DNA from: Curtobacterium sp. VKM Ac-1376
GTDB taxonomy: Bacteria; Actinomycetota; Actinomycetes; Actinomycetales; Microbacteriaceae
DNA: 64,000 nucleotides
Reading direction: 5' to 3'
Assembly (NCBI RefSeq): GCF_015351025.1
Contig: NZ_JADKRV010000002.1
Span: 62,001 to 126,000 of the forward strand
Shown one piece after another: positions 16,077 to 23,307 of the stretch (positions are counted from its first letter, which is position 1; each line of letters begins with the position of its first letter). The notes under the pieces were generated by a model. That model had not been told where the DNA came from. It worked only from the letters and a program-made list of their open reading frames with translations, and did not search any database. Position numbers and translations under genes: made by a program.

Positions 16077-17228
16077 GTGTCTGAAGTTGCAAAGTACAAC
16101 TTTGCGCCGACCTCCGCCGTCGACGCCCCGTCCCCGAGCTCGACGACGACGTCGCACGCGCACCACTCCTCCCCCACCCACCGGCGGACCGCCAGCGTCC
16201 TGCGTCCCGCCGGCCTCGGCCGAGTGCTCCTGACCTTCGCGTCGCACATCCTCGTGCCGCTGTTCCTCGCCGCCGGCATGGGGTTGGCCTACCTCGGCGC
16301 CTTCCACGCCCCGGCGCCGCACGAGCTGCCCGTCGGCATCGTCGGTCAGGGTGCCGCCACGCAGGTGTTCGCGCAGACCGTGACGGACCAGTCCGACGGG
16401 GCGCTCGTCGCCCACGTCGTCTCCTCGGCGAAGGACGCCGAGCGACAGGTCCGTGACCGCGACCTCGCCGCCGTCTACGCGCCGACCTCGACCGGAGCGA
16501 CGCTCTACGTCTCGACCGCCGCGTCGGAGACCACCGCCAGTGCCGCGCAGAAGGTCTTCCTGCCGATCGCCTACGACCAGCACATGCCGTTCCGCGTGGT
16601 GGACGTCGTGCCCACGGGCGACCAGGACACCACCGGCCAGGGGCTGTTCTTCCTGCTCGTCGCACTGAGCGTCGGTGGGTACGCGTCAGCCATCGCCGTC
16701 GCCGCCGTCGCGACCAAGCTCCGCCCGCTGTGGACCGCGGTGGTCGGACTGGCCACCGCCGGCGTGGTCGCGGGCATCGGCACGGTCGTCGCCGGCCCCG
16801 TCTACGGCGTGCTCACGACGCACCAGTGGCAGGTGTTCCTGTTCGCCTGGCTCTACGACGCAATCATCATCGCGCTCGGCATCGGCCTGCACCCCGTCCT
16901 CGGCCGCTGGACCACGCCGATCCTCACGATGCTGTTCGTGATGCTGAACTTCACGTCGTCGGGCGGCATCTTCCAGCCGGGGTTCCAGGCCGGGTTCTTC
17001 GCCGCGCTGCACACCTTCTGGAGCGGGGCCGCCTGGCTGCAGGCGGCACAGGACCTGCAGTATTTCCCGGGCGCCTCACTCGGCCGTTCGTCGCTCGTCC
17101 TCGCCCTCTGGCTGGCCGCGGCGGTCCTGCTCTGCGTCGTGGTGCACGGCCTCGTCGCCCGTCGTACCCGCATCGCCCGCGAGCGCGAGGTCGGCCGCCT
17201 CGAGGAAGAGGAGGTCGTCGCCGCGTAG
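16077..17228 (+). CDS. YhgE/Pip-like ABC-2-type membrane protein
   Basis: 383 residues. An N-terminal hydrophobic segment (about 45-70) is followed by an extracytoplasmic domain of about 115 residues. Five or six membrane helices then follow (about 185-370), with a loop LNFTSSGGIFQPGFQ and a charged C-terminus (REREVGRLEEEE). The layout matches the YhgE/Pip and ABC-2 permease-like proteins. Some relatives are phage-infection or bacteriocin-related proteins and others act with export systems; function here is unknown. The GTG start is supported by a promoter placing initiation at the start codon. Nested inverted repeats lie over codons 3-10, so a repressor bound there would block transcription directly. 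Confidence 0.7.
   Translation: MSEVAKYNFAPTSAVDAPSPSSTTTSHAHHSSPTHRRTASVLRPAGLGRVLLTFASHILVPLFLAAGMGLAYLGAFHAPAPHELPVGIVGQGAATQVFAQTVTDQSDGALVAHVVSSAKDAERQVRDRDLAAVYAPTSTGATLYVSTAASETTASAAQKVFLPIAYDQHMPFRVVDVVPTGDQDTTGQGLFFLLVALSVGGYASAIAVAAVATKLRPLWTAVVGLATAGVVAGIGTVVAGPVYGVLTTHQWQVFLFAWLYDAIIIALGIGLHPVLGRWTTPILTMLFVMLNFTSSGGIFQPGFQAGFFAALHTFWSGAAWLQAAQDLQYFPGASLGRSSLVLALWLAAAVLLCVVVHGLVARRTRIAREREVGRLEEEEVVAA
16084..16105. promoter_or_regulatory. Operator-like nested inverted repeats at the start of the YhgE-like gene
   Basis: AAGTTG-N7-CAACTT (16084-16102) overlaps GCAAAGT-ACA-ACTTTGC (16089-16105). The AT-rich word stands out in this GC-rich DNA. It covers about +8 to +29 of the predicted transcript, a typical roadblock position. 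The form resembles MarR- or TetR-type sites; no regulator gene is adjacent. Confidence 0.55.
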
Positions 17229-17235
17229 CGACCGG

Positions 17236-17241
17236 TAGGTT
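17236..17241 (+). promoter_or_regulatory. -10 element of leaderless hisN mRNA
   Basis: TAGGTT is followed by 7 nt and the GTG of hisN. It lies 8 nt after the stop of the YhgE-like gene, giving hisN a promoter separate from its neighbour. Confidence 0.5.
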
Positions 17242-17248
17242 GGGCGAC

Positions 17249-18037
17249 GTGGACCTCAGCGCCGACCTGGACTTCGCCCGCTCCCTCGCCGACACCGCCG
17301 ACGCGATCAGTCTCGAGCGCTTCCGTGCCGCCGATCTGCGCGTGACGAAGAAGGCCGACAGCACCCACGTCACCGATGCCGACCAGGCCCTCGAACGGGC
17401 GCTGCGCGAGCGACTGGCAGCCGAGCGGCCCGACGACGCGTTCCTCGGCGAGGAGACCACCGCCGACACCGGCGCCGAGGTCGTCAGCGAGGGACACCGC
17501 CAGTGGGTCGTGGACCCCATCGACGGCACCGCGAACTACCTGCGCGGCGTGCCGGTGTGGGCGACCCTCATCGCGCTCGCGGTCGACGGCCGACCGGTGC
17601 TCGGCGTCGTGAGCGCCCCCGCGCTCGGCAAGCGCTGGTGGGCGGCGGCGGGCGCGGGCGCACACTCCCTCGACGGACCGCTCCGGGTCTCCGCGGTGTC
17701 CGAGCTCGCGGACGCCAGCCTGAGCTACAACAGCATCCAGCAGTGGGACGACGACGACCGCCTCGAACCGCTCATCGACCTGTCGCGCCGGGTCTGGCGC
17801 ACTCGGGCCTACGGCGACATGTGGTCGTACATGATGGTGGCCGAAGGCGTGCTCGACGTCGCCGGTGAGCCCGACCTGAAACCGTGGGACATCGCGGCCC
17901 TCGTGCCCATCGTCGAGGAAGCCGGCGGCCGTTTCACCTCGCTCGACGGCGACCCCGGCCCCTGGCACGGCAGCGCGCTCGCCACCAACGGCCTGGTGCA
18001 CGACGCCGTCGTCGAGGTCATCCGCCGCGACGGCTAG
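17249..18037 (+). CDS. hisN: Histidinol-phosphatase of the inositol-monophosphatase family
   Basis: 262 residues. Metal-binding motifs are G-E-E near 66-68, DPIDGT (about 90-95) and the late P-W-D-I-A-A (about 212-217), which define the Mg2+-dependent inositol-monophosphatase fold. Actinobacteria use this fold for histidinol phosphate dephosphorylation, the penultimate step of histidine synthesis. The length and the W-V-V-D-P-I-D-G-T-A-N-Y-L-R-G block match HisN better than inositol or fructose-1,6-bisphosphate phosphatases, but those remain possible. Its TAG stop is shared, on the other strand, with the stop of the converging MFS gene in one CTAG. Confidence 0.82.
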   Translation: MDLSADLDFARSLADTADAISLERFRAADLRVTKKADSTHVTDADQALERALRERLAAERPDDAFLGEETTADTGAEVVSEGHRQWVVDPIDGTANYLRGVPVWATLIALAVDGRPVLGVVSAPALGKRWWAAAGAGAHSLDGPLRVSAVSELADASLSYNSIQQWDDDDRLEPLIDLSRRVWRTRAYGDMWSYMMVAEGVLDVAGEPDLKPWDIAALVPIVEEAGGRFTSLDGDPGPWHGSALATNGLVHDAVVEVIRRDG

Positions 18038-19548
18038 GGACGGTCGGCGGCCGCGGCGGGCTCTGCGTCCGATCGCCGTGCGGCCCGCCGCCGCGCCACC
18101 AGGTCGGCGCCCGCCAGCAGGAGCGCGAGGGCCATCAGCGACACGGTGAACGTCGTCCCGCTCCGGAACGCGTCGTGGTAGGCGTCGAGCCGGTTCCCCG
18201 GGCCCGGCCCCCCGGAGCCCGCCGACTCACTCCGCACGATGCCGTAGAAGATGCTCGTCGCCACCGCGGTGCCGATCGCCGTGCCGACACGCTGCCCGAG
18301 CTGCTGCATCGATCCGGCGACCCCGGATTGCTCGACGGGGATCTCGGCCAGGGTGAGCGTCTGGTTCGGCGACACCACGAAGCCGCCGCCGAGTCCGCCG
18401 ACCAGGAACGCGCCCGCCATCGCCCACGGTGTGATCTCCGGCGGGGTCAGCACCGCGGCGAGCATGAGGAGCAGGAACCCGACGACGACCATGCCGAGCC
18501 CCGCGACGACGAGCGCCCGCCCCACCCGGTCCACGATCCGCCCGCCGATGTACGAGCCCGCCGCACTGGTCGCGGCGAAGGGGATGCTCACCATGCCGGC
18601 GTACAGCGGCGACAGCCCCAGACCCTCCTGCAGGTACAGCGTCACCATGAGGAACGACGCCGGCAACGCAGCGAAGTACACCGCGACGATCGACAGCCCG
18701 TTGCGGTAGGACGACAACCGGAACAGCTCGAAGTGCACCACTGGGGACTTGCCCTGCCGCTTGAAGCGCATCTCCCACAGGACGAACAGCGTCAGGAAGA
18801 CGGCGAACCCGACCAGCCAGAACCAGCGCGCCCCGGAGCCGCCCGCGCCGCTGGTGAGCACGAACGGCAGCATCAGGGTGATGATCGCGGCGCCGAGCAG
18901 CAGGATGCCGACGACGTCGAGTTCCCGGTCCTGCGGCTTCCCCTGCGCACCCTTGGGCAGGAGCCGGATCGCGAACAGCAGGGCGGCGATGCCGAGCGGC
19001 ACGTTCATCCAGAACAGCAGCCGCCATCCGGACTCCTCGCCGCCGATGGCGATGAGCCCACCGCCGATGGTCGGGCCGAGCGCGGTGGAGATGCCGATCA
19101 TCGCGCCGAACAGGCCGAACGCCCGACCGCGCTCCGGCCCCCGGAACAGCTGCTGGACGAGCCCGATCACCTGCGGCATCTGGATCCCGGCGGCGAAGCC
19201 CTGCAGGATGCGCGTGACCATGAGCACCTCGATGTTCGGGGCGACGGCGCACAGCAGGCTCGATCCGGTGAACGCGGTGAGCCCGATGATGAACATGGCA
19301 CGGCGGCTCTTCAGGTCACCGAGCCGCCCGGCCGGCACGAGGGCGAGACCGAAGGCCAGCGCGTACCCCGCCACGATGAGCTGCAGCGACGAACTGGTGG
19401 CGTCGAGGGAGCGCTCGATCGACGGCAACCCCACGTTCACCTTGGACAGGTCGAGGATCGTCAGGGCGGCGACCGCCACGCAGACGGCGAAGGCTCGCCA
19501 TCGCGTGCGGTCGTCGGGGCGGGCATCGGTCGGTTCAGCGTTGGACAT
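18034..19548 (-). CDS. MFS transporter, DHA2 (EmrB/QacA) family
   Basis: 504 residues with about 14 hydrophobic segments, as in the DHA2 drug:H+ antiporters. The loop-2 motif reads G-R-L-G-D-L-K-S-R-R (after TM2). A polybasic C-terminal tail ([13 protein letters not shown]) follows the last helix. Members export antibiotics, dyes or metabolites; the substrate here is unknown. The ATG at 19548 opens a typical short cytoplasmic tail. It diverges from the LuxR regulator 0.5 kb away, so local control is possible but unproven. Confidence 0.85.
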   Translation of the reverse strand: MSNAEPTDARPDDRTRWRAFAVCVAVAALTILDLSKVNVGLPSIERSLDATSSSLQLIVAGYALAFGLALVPAGRLGDLKSRRAMFIIGLTAFTGSSLLCAVAPNIEVLMVTRILQGFAAGIQMPQVIGLVQQLFRGPERGRAFGLFGAMIGISTALGPTIGGGLIAIGGEESGWRLLFWMNVPLGIAALLFAIRLLPKGAQGKPQDRELDVVGILLLGAAIITLMLPFVLTSGAGGSGARWFWLVGFAVFLTLFVLWEMRFKRQGKSPVVHFELFRLSSYRNGLSIVAVYFAALPASFLMVTLYLQEGLGLSPLYAGMVSIPFAATSAAGSYIGGRIVDRVGRALVVAGLGMVVVGFLLLMLAAVLTPPEITPWAMAGAFLVGGLGGGFVVSPNQTLTLAEIPVEQSGVAGSMQQLGQRVGTAIGTAVATSIFYGIVRSESAGSGGPGPGNRLDAYHDAFRSGTTFTVSLMALALLLAGADLVARRRAARRSDAEPAAAADRP

Positions 19549-19855
19549 CCCGTCCGTGGTACACCTGTGGCGGCGAACGAGATCCGGACGAGCCTGTACC
19601 CCGGTTCTGCACCGCGGTCCCGATCCGGGGACCGGTGCACCGCTCGCGGCCGGGTCGAGGCGCCCCTCGTGCCCCCCCCGTACTGGGGGCACGGTTCCGG
19701 ACATCCGTCCCCGGCGGTCCGACCGGCCGGCCGTTCCCTGAGTTATCGTGCTCCAGACGGCAGGTCAGGCGATGCCCTCGGATTCCCTAGATCCGATGCG
19801 GAGCCGGACCCGTCGTGTTCGTCCGAAGACCCTAACCCGAGGGGTGATACAGACG
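19549..19855. other. Intergenic region between the MFS and LuxR genes
   Basis: No convincing gene. It holds a hairpin with 9-bp arms CGTGCCCCC/GGGGGCACG (19668-19693) and a TATCGT box (19744-19749) that could drive the LuxR side. A 6-bp inverted repeat TCGGAT...ATCCGA lies near 19784. The divergent layout makes this a likely shared regulatory region. Confidence 0.4.
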
Positions 19856-20080
19856 ATGACATCATCGTTCCCGAGCGGAACCGAGTGCACCCTCACTCGT
19901 CGACCGCATTCCGTCCACGACAGCTCCGGCGCGCGCTCAGTCGCCGCCACTCGTCCGCACTCCGTCACGGTCACCCGCCGTGCAGCAGTCCGGCCCGCTT
20001 CACCGCGCCCCGTCCGCGCGAACACGACGTTCGCCGACGACTTCTTCGCAGCATCCGCGTCCGGACCCGGAGGCCGGTGA
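19856..20080 (+). CDS. Small hypothetical protein upstream of the LuxR regulator
   Basis: A 74-codon frame that ends 3 nt before the LuxR ATG. The product is basic and Ser/Thr/Arg-rich, apart from a distinct C-terminal tail ending ANTTFADDFFAASASGPGGR. Codon use has the high GC3 of the region. The Shine-Dalgarno of the LuxR gene (GGAGG at about 20069) lies inside the last codons, so translation of this ORF could control it. I do not recognise the sequence. It could be a regulatory leader ORF, a small secreted or modified peptide, or spurious. Confidence 0.35.
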   Translation: MTSSFPSGTECTLTRRPHSVHDSSGARSVAATRPHSVTVTRRAAVRPASPRPVRANTTFADDFFAASASGPGGR

Positions 20081-20083
20081 GTC

Positions 20084-22780
20084 ATGGCACTCACCGGTCG
20101 ACGTCTCGAGGTCGACCGGATCGCGACCCTCGCAGTACTCCCCCGGGAGTCCGCGATGGTCGTGGTCGGCGACCCTGGTTCCGGACGCAGCAGCGTCCTC
20201 GACGCGGTCTCGAACCGCGTTTCCCTCCCCGTCGTCCGGGTCGGTGTCAACGGGAGTGAATCCCGCTGGCCGCTGGCCGGGGTGACCGCACTGTTCACCG
20301 CGCTCGACGACCCCCGAGCGACCGCACACATCGCCCACCTCCTGCAGGTCGGCGGGACCGCGGCCGCCGTGACGGCCGGTCTGGCGGCGGCGCACGACTT
20401 CCTCGATGCCGTGCATGCCCTCACCCTGCCGCCGACGCTCGTCCTCATCGACGACCTCGACCGGATGGACGCGGAGAGCCAGGAGCTCATCGCGTTCCTC
20501 GCCGGTCGACTCGCAGGCACCGCCCTGCGCGTCGTGGCGACGGTCCGTTCCGTCCCGTCGGACGGTCCGCTCGCGGCCCTGCCGACCCTGCGCATCGAAC
20601 CGCTGCCGTCGAACGAGGCCCTGCTCCTCGCCCGTGCAATGGCACCGGACGAGGCCAACGACGGCGTGCTCGCCGTCCTCGCGGAGGAGACCGGCGGCAA
20701 CCCCGGCGCCCTCCGCGAACAGCTCGCGGTGCTCAGCCGTGAGCAGCTCACCGGCGCGGAGCCGATCGTGCTCCCGCTCCGACCCACCCCGACGACCGAG
20801 GCCATCGCGGCGCTCGCACTCGGGTCCGCCGCGGGACGCGATCTGGACGTCCTCGCGAAGCTCGCCCTGGTGCCGGTCGCGAAGACCACGGCCTGGGACC
20901 GCGACGAGCTGGACGACCTGGTCGGAGCCGGCCTCGCCACCGTGCGGGGGCAGAGCGTCACCGTGCGGGACCCCCTGGTCCGGTCCGCGCTCTACTGGCG
21001 GATGCCCGCCCGCGACCGCCGGGCCGCGCACACCGCGCTGGCCACGGCGAGCGCCGAGTCCGACCCGCGGGCAGCCGCGTGGCACCGGAGTTTCGTCGAC
21101 GACGTCCCCGACGTGGTCGCCGTGCTCCGTGCCGCTCGGTCGTACGTGGTGGACGGCAACGTGCACGCGGCGATCGCGCTGACCGAGCGTGCGCTGCACA
21201 TCGGCAGTGGCACCGAGGACGAGCACCTGGCGCTCCTCGGGGTCGCGGAGGCCCTGCTCGGCAACCGACTGCTCGGGTTCGCCGCACGGTACCTGGCCGC
21301 GCTCCGTCCGTTCCGGACGACGGCGCACGAGGTCCGGCGGCTCCGGCTGCAGTACTCGTCCGAGTACCTCAGGGGTGACGCCGTGCACGCGGACGAGCTC
21401 CTCGTCCCCGTCGACGCAACCGACGCCGCCGAGGTGGACGCGATCGCGGGCCTGATGGCCATGGTCGCGTGCTTCCGCGCCGAGGCGTGGGAGCTCGACC
21501 AGGCGAAGGACCTGCTGCACCGGGTCGAGCCGCTCGAGGCGTCGGCGTCCGCGCACACGCTCGAGATCACGACGACCGCACGTGAGCTCATCGCGGCGGT
21601 CGACGGCGTCCTGCCGCCGGACACCGAGCTGCACGACGGGCTCGCGACGTCGGCGCTCGTGGCGATGTCGGACCCGGCCCTGCTGCTCCTCGCCCACGCG
21701 CTGAGCATCGGCGAGCGCTACCGGAGCGCTCGACGGGTGTTCGCCCTCGTCCTCGCCCGGGGACAGGAGACCCCGGCGGTGTGGACCGAGGCGGCCCGCT
21801 ACCTGACCGCCGAGAACGAGGTGCGCTCCGGGAACTTCCGGCAGGCGCTCCGCGCCATCGACGTGTGGGAGGCCGGTTCGTCGGCCGTGGAGCGGCTCCG
21901 TGAGCCGTCCCGTGCCATCGCCGTCGCCTGGCGGCACTTCGCCGAGGGGCGTTCGGCCGAGGCGCTGGACGTGGTCGACCGGTGCCTCGAGCACCGCTCG
22001 ACGAACCGGTTGTGGGGTGCGACGGCGAAGCTGCACGCGCTCCGCGGTCGGGTCCTGCTGCTGGACGGCCGTCTGGACGAGGCCGCGACCGCGCTCGAGG
22101 CCGCCGACGCCGTCGGTCGGTCACTTCGGAACCCCGCGGTGCTCCGCCATCTCGGCGACCTGGTCGAGGCGTACGTGCGCCTCGGACGGATCGACGACGC
22201 GCGGACGATCACGGCCCGGCTCGCGGCGGACCACCACGCCCGCCCGGGGCGCTGGGGCGCCCTGGTGCTGGCGCGGAGCCTCGCGCTCGTCGCCGACGAC
22301 ACCACCCGGGAACCCGCTCGTCGCCGCGCGCTGGAACTGTTCCAGCCGCACGACTCACAGTTCGAGCGGGCTCGGACGTTCGCGGCCCTCGCGGCCGTGG
22401 GCAGCCCGGCGGAGCGTCCGCGCCTCGGTGCCGCCGCAGCAGCTGCCTACGAGGCGGCCGGTCTCCGACGTCCCCTCGTCACGCCGGCACCGGCAGCGGC
22501 CATGCCGCAGTTCGGTACGGGGTCGTCGCTCCGGTCCGCCCCGGTGCTCTCGCCGTCGTTCCCCGGGACGCCGCGCAGCGCCCCGGACTCGTCGGCAGTG
22601 CTCACCTCGCTGACGGCCGAGGAGCGCGCCGTGGTGCAGAAGGTCACGGAGGGCTACCGCAACCGCGAGATCGCGTCGTCGTTGTTCATGTCGCAGCGCA
22701 CGGTGGAGCTGCGGCTCACGCAGATCTACCGCAAGGTCGGAGCGCGCTCGCGCTCCCACCTGGTCGCGCTCCTGACGTAG
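20084..22780 (+). CDS. Large ATP-binding LuxR-family transcriptional regulator
   Basis: 898 residues. An N-terminal AAA/STAND-type ATPase has Walker A GDPGSGRSS (29-37) and Walker B with LVLIDDLDR (about 118-126). A long alpha-helical, TPR-like middle follows. The C-terminal LuxR helix-turn-helix (about 835-898) contains E-G-Y-R-N-R-E-I-A-S-S-L-F-M-S-Q-R-T-V-E-L-R. This is the LAL (MalT-like) architecture, in which ATP and an inducer promote oligomerisation and activation. A Ser/Pro-rich linker precedes the DNA-binding domain. Targets are unknown; the divergent MFS gene is the nearest candidate. Confidence 0.87.
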   Translation: MALTGRRLEVDRIATLAVLPRESAMVVVGDPGSGRSSVLDAVSNRVSLPVVRVGVNGSESRWPLAGVTALFTALDDPRATAHIAHLLQVGGTAAAVTAGLAAAHDFLDAVHALTLPPTLVLIDDLDRMDAESQELIAFLAGRLAGTALRVVATVRSVPSDGPLAALPTLRIEPLPSNEALLLARAMAPDEANDGVLAVLAEETGGNPGALREQLAVLSREQLTGAEPIVLPLRPTPTTEAIAALALGSAAGRDLDVLAKLALVPVAKTTAWDRDELDDLVGAGLATVRGQSVTVRDPLVRSALYWRMPARDRRAAHTALATASAESDPRAAAWHRSFVDDVPDVVAVLRAARSYVVDGNVHAAIALTERALHIGSGTEDEHLALLGVAEALLGNRLLGFAARYLAALRPFRTTAHEVRRLRLQYSSEYLRGDAVHADELLVPVDATDAAEVDAIAGLMAMVACFRAEAWELDQAKDLLHRVEPLEASASAHTLEITTTARELIAAVDGVLPPDTELHDGLATSALVAMSDPALLLLAHALSIGERYRSARRVFALVLARGQETPAVWTEAARYLTAENEVRSGNFRQALRAIDVWEAGSSAVERLREPSRAIAVAWRHFAEGRSAEALDVVDRCLEHRSTNRLWGATAKLHALRGRVLLLDGRLDEAATALEAADAVGRSLRNPAVLRHLGDLVEAYVRLGRIDDARTITARLAADHHARPGRWGALVLARSLALVADDTTREPARRRALELFQPHDSQFERARTFAALAAVGSPAERPRLGAAAAAAYEAAGLRRPLVTPAPAAAMPQFGTGSSLRSAPVLSPSFPGTPRSAPDSSAVLTSLTAEERAVVQKVTEGYRNREIASSLFMSQRTVELRLTQIYRKVGARSRSHLVALLT

Positions 22781-22865
22781 GAGACGGCACATCCAACCGG
22801 GCTCGCAGGCTCGCCCGGCGCTGGGTCCGCGCGCCGCTGGCGCGTCGCTCAGAGCGAAGACCGCG

Positions 22866-22901
22866 CGGGAGGCCCGGTACCAGCTGGTACCGGGCCTCCC
22901 G
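22866..22901. terminator. 36-bp perfect palindrome after the LuxR gene (family copy C)
   Basis: CGGGAGGCCCGGTACCAG meets its exact complement. The inner word is GGTACCAG where copy A has GGTGCCAG, and the partner strand changed to match. Probable terminator for the LuxR transcript, 86 nt after its stop. Confidence 0.6.
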
Positions 22902-23210
22902 TTCGTGCTGCGCAGGTCCACCGCGACCGGTTGCGGGAGTCCGCACGCGACCGCAGCCCACCGGTGCCCCGCACGCGGGGAACCGCAAGAGCGGGCGACG
23001 ACTGTTGCCGTGGCCGCACCGCCGAGCGAGAGTTCTCCTGCACCGACCGCCGTGCCCCTCCCCCGGGGGACAGTCCGCGGTACCTCGTCCGGTACCCGAA
23101 CCTCGCGGCCCACCGACACCGACGTCCGTCCTCGCCTGATCCGAGGACGGGCGCTGGGTGGGCCGCCAGGACCCGGACGCGCGGCAGACCCGACGGCGGT
23201 CGGTGCATCC

Positions 23211-23282
23211 CCCGCTCCACACACCCCGCCCAACGCAGCCCCGCTCCACGCACCCGCTCGACCCGCCCCGTTCCACCCACCC
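23211..23282 (+). repeat. Three C-rich direct repeats in the glmS leader
   Basis: CCCGCTCCACACACCC (23211-23226), CCCGCTCCACGCACCC (23240-23255) and CCCGTTCCACCCACCC (23267-23282) recur at 29- and 27-nt steps, ending 25 nt before the glmS ATG. The strand is almost free of G in this stretch. Confidence 0.55.
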
Positions 23283-23307
23283 TCGTTCCCACCCGAAGGG
23301 ACTGCCG

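Larger units (their letters stand above)
22781..23307. other. Non-coding stretch between the LuxR gene and glmS
   Basis: 527 bp without a convincing gene. It holds a perfect palindrome (22866-22901), a 9-bp hairpin CCGTCCTCG/CGAGGACGG (23126-23150) and a C-rich leader with three related 16-nt words just before glmS. Long open frames here run on the minus strand and lack family resemblance. No glmS ribozyme-like structure was recognised. Confidence 0.5.

Noticed and set aside
22902-23300. Minus-strand frames of about 200 codons between the LuxR gene and glmS
   Set aside because: Composition is Arg/Gly/Pro-biased without motifs and several frames are open at once, as expected by chance at high GC.
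23126-23307. glmS ribozyme upstream of glmS
   Set aside because: No conserved ribozyme core seen; the leader is C-rich and nearly G-free, and the ribozyme is characteristic of Firmicutes.
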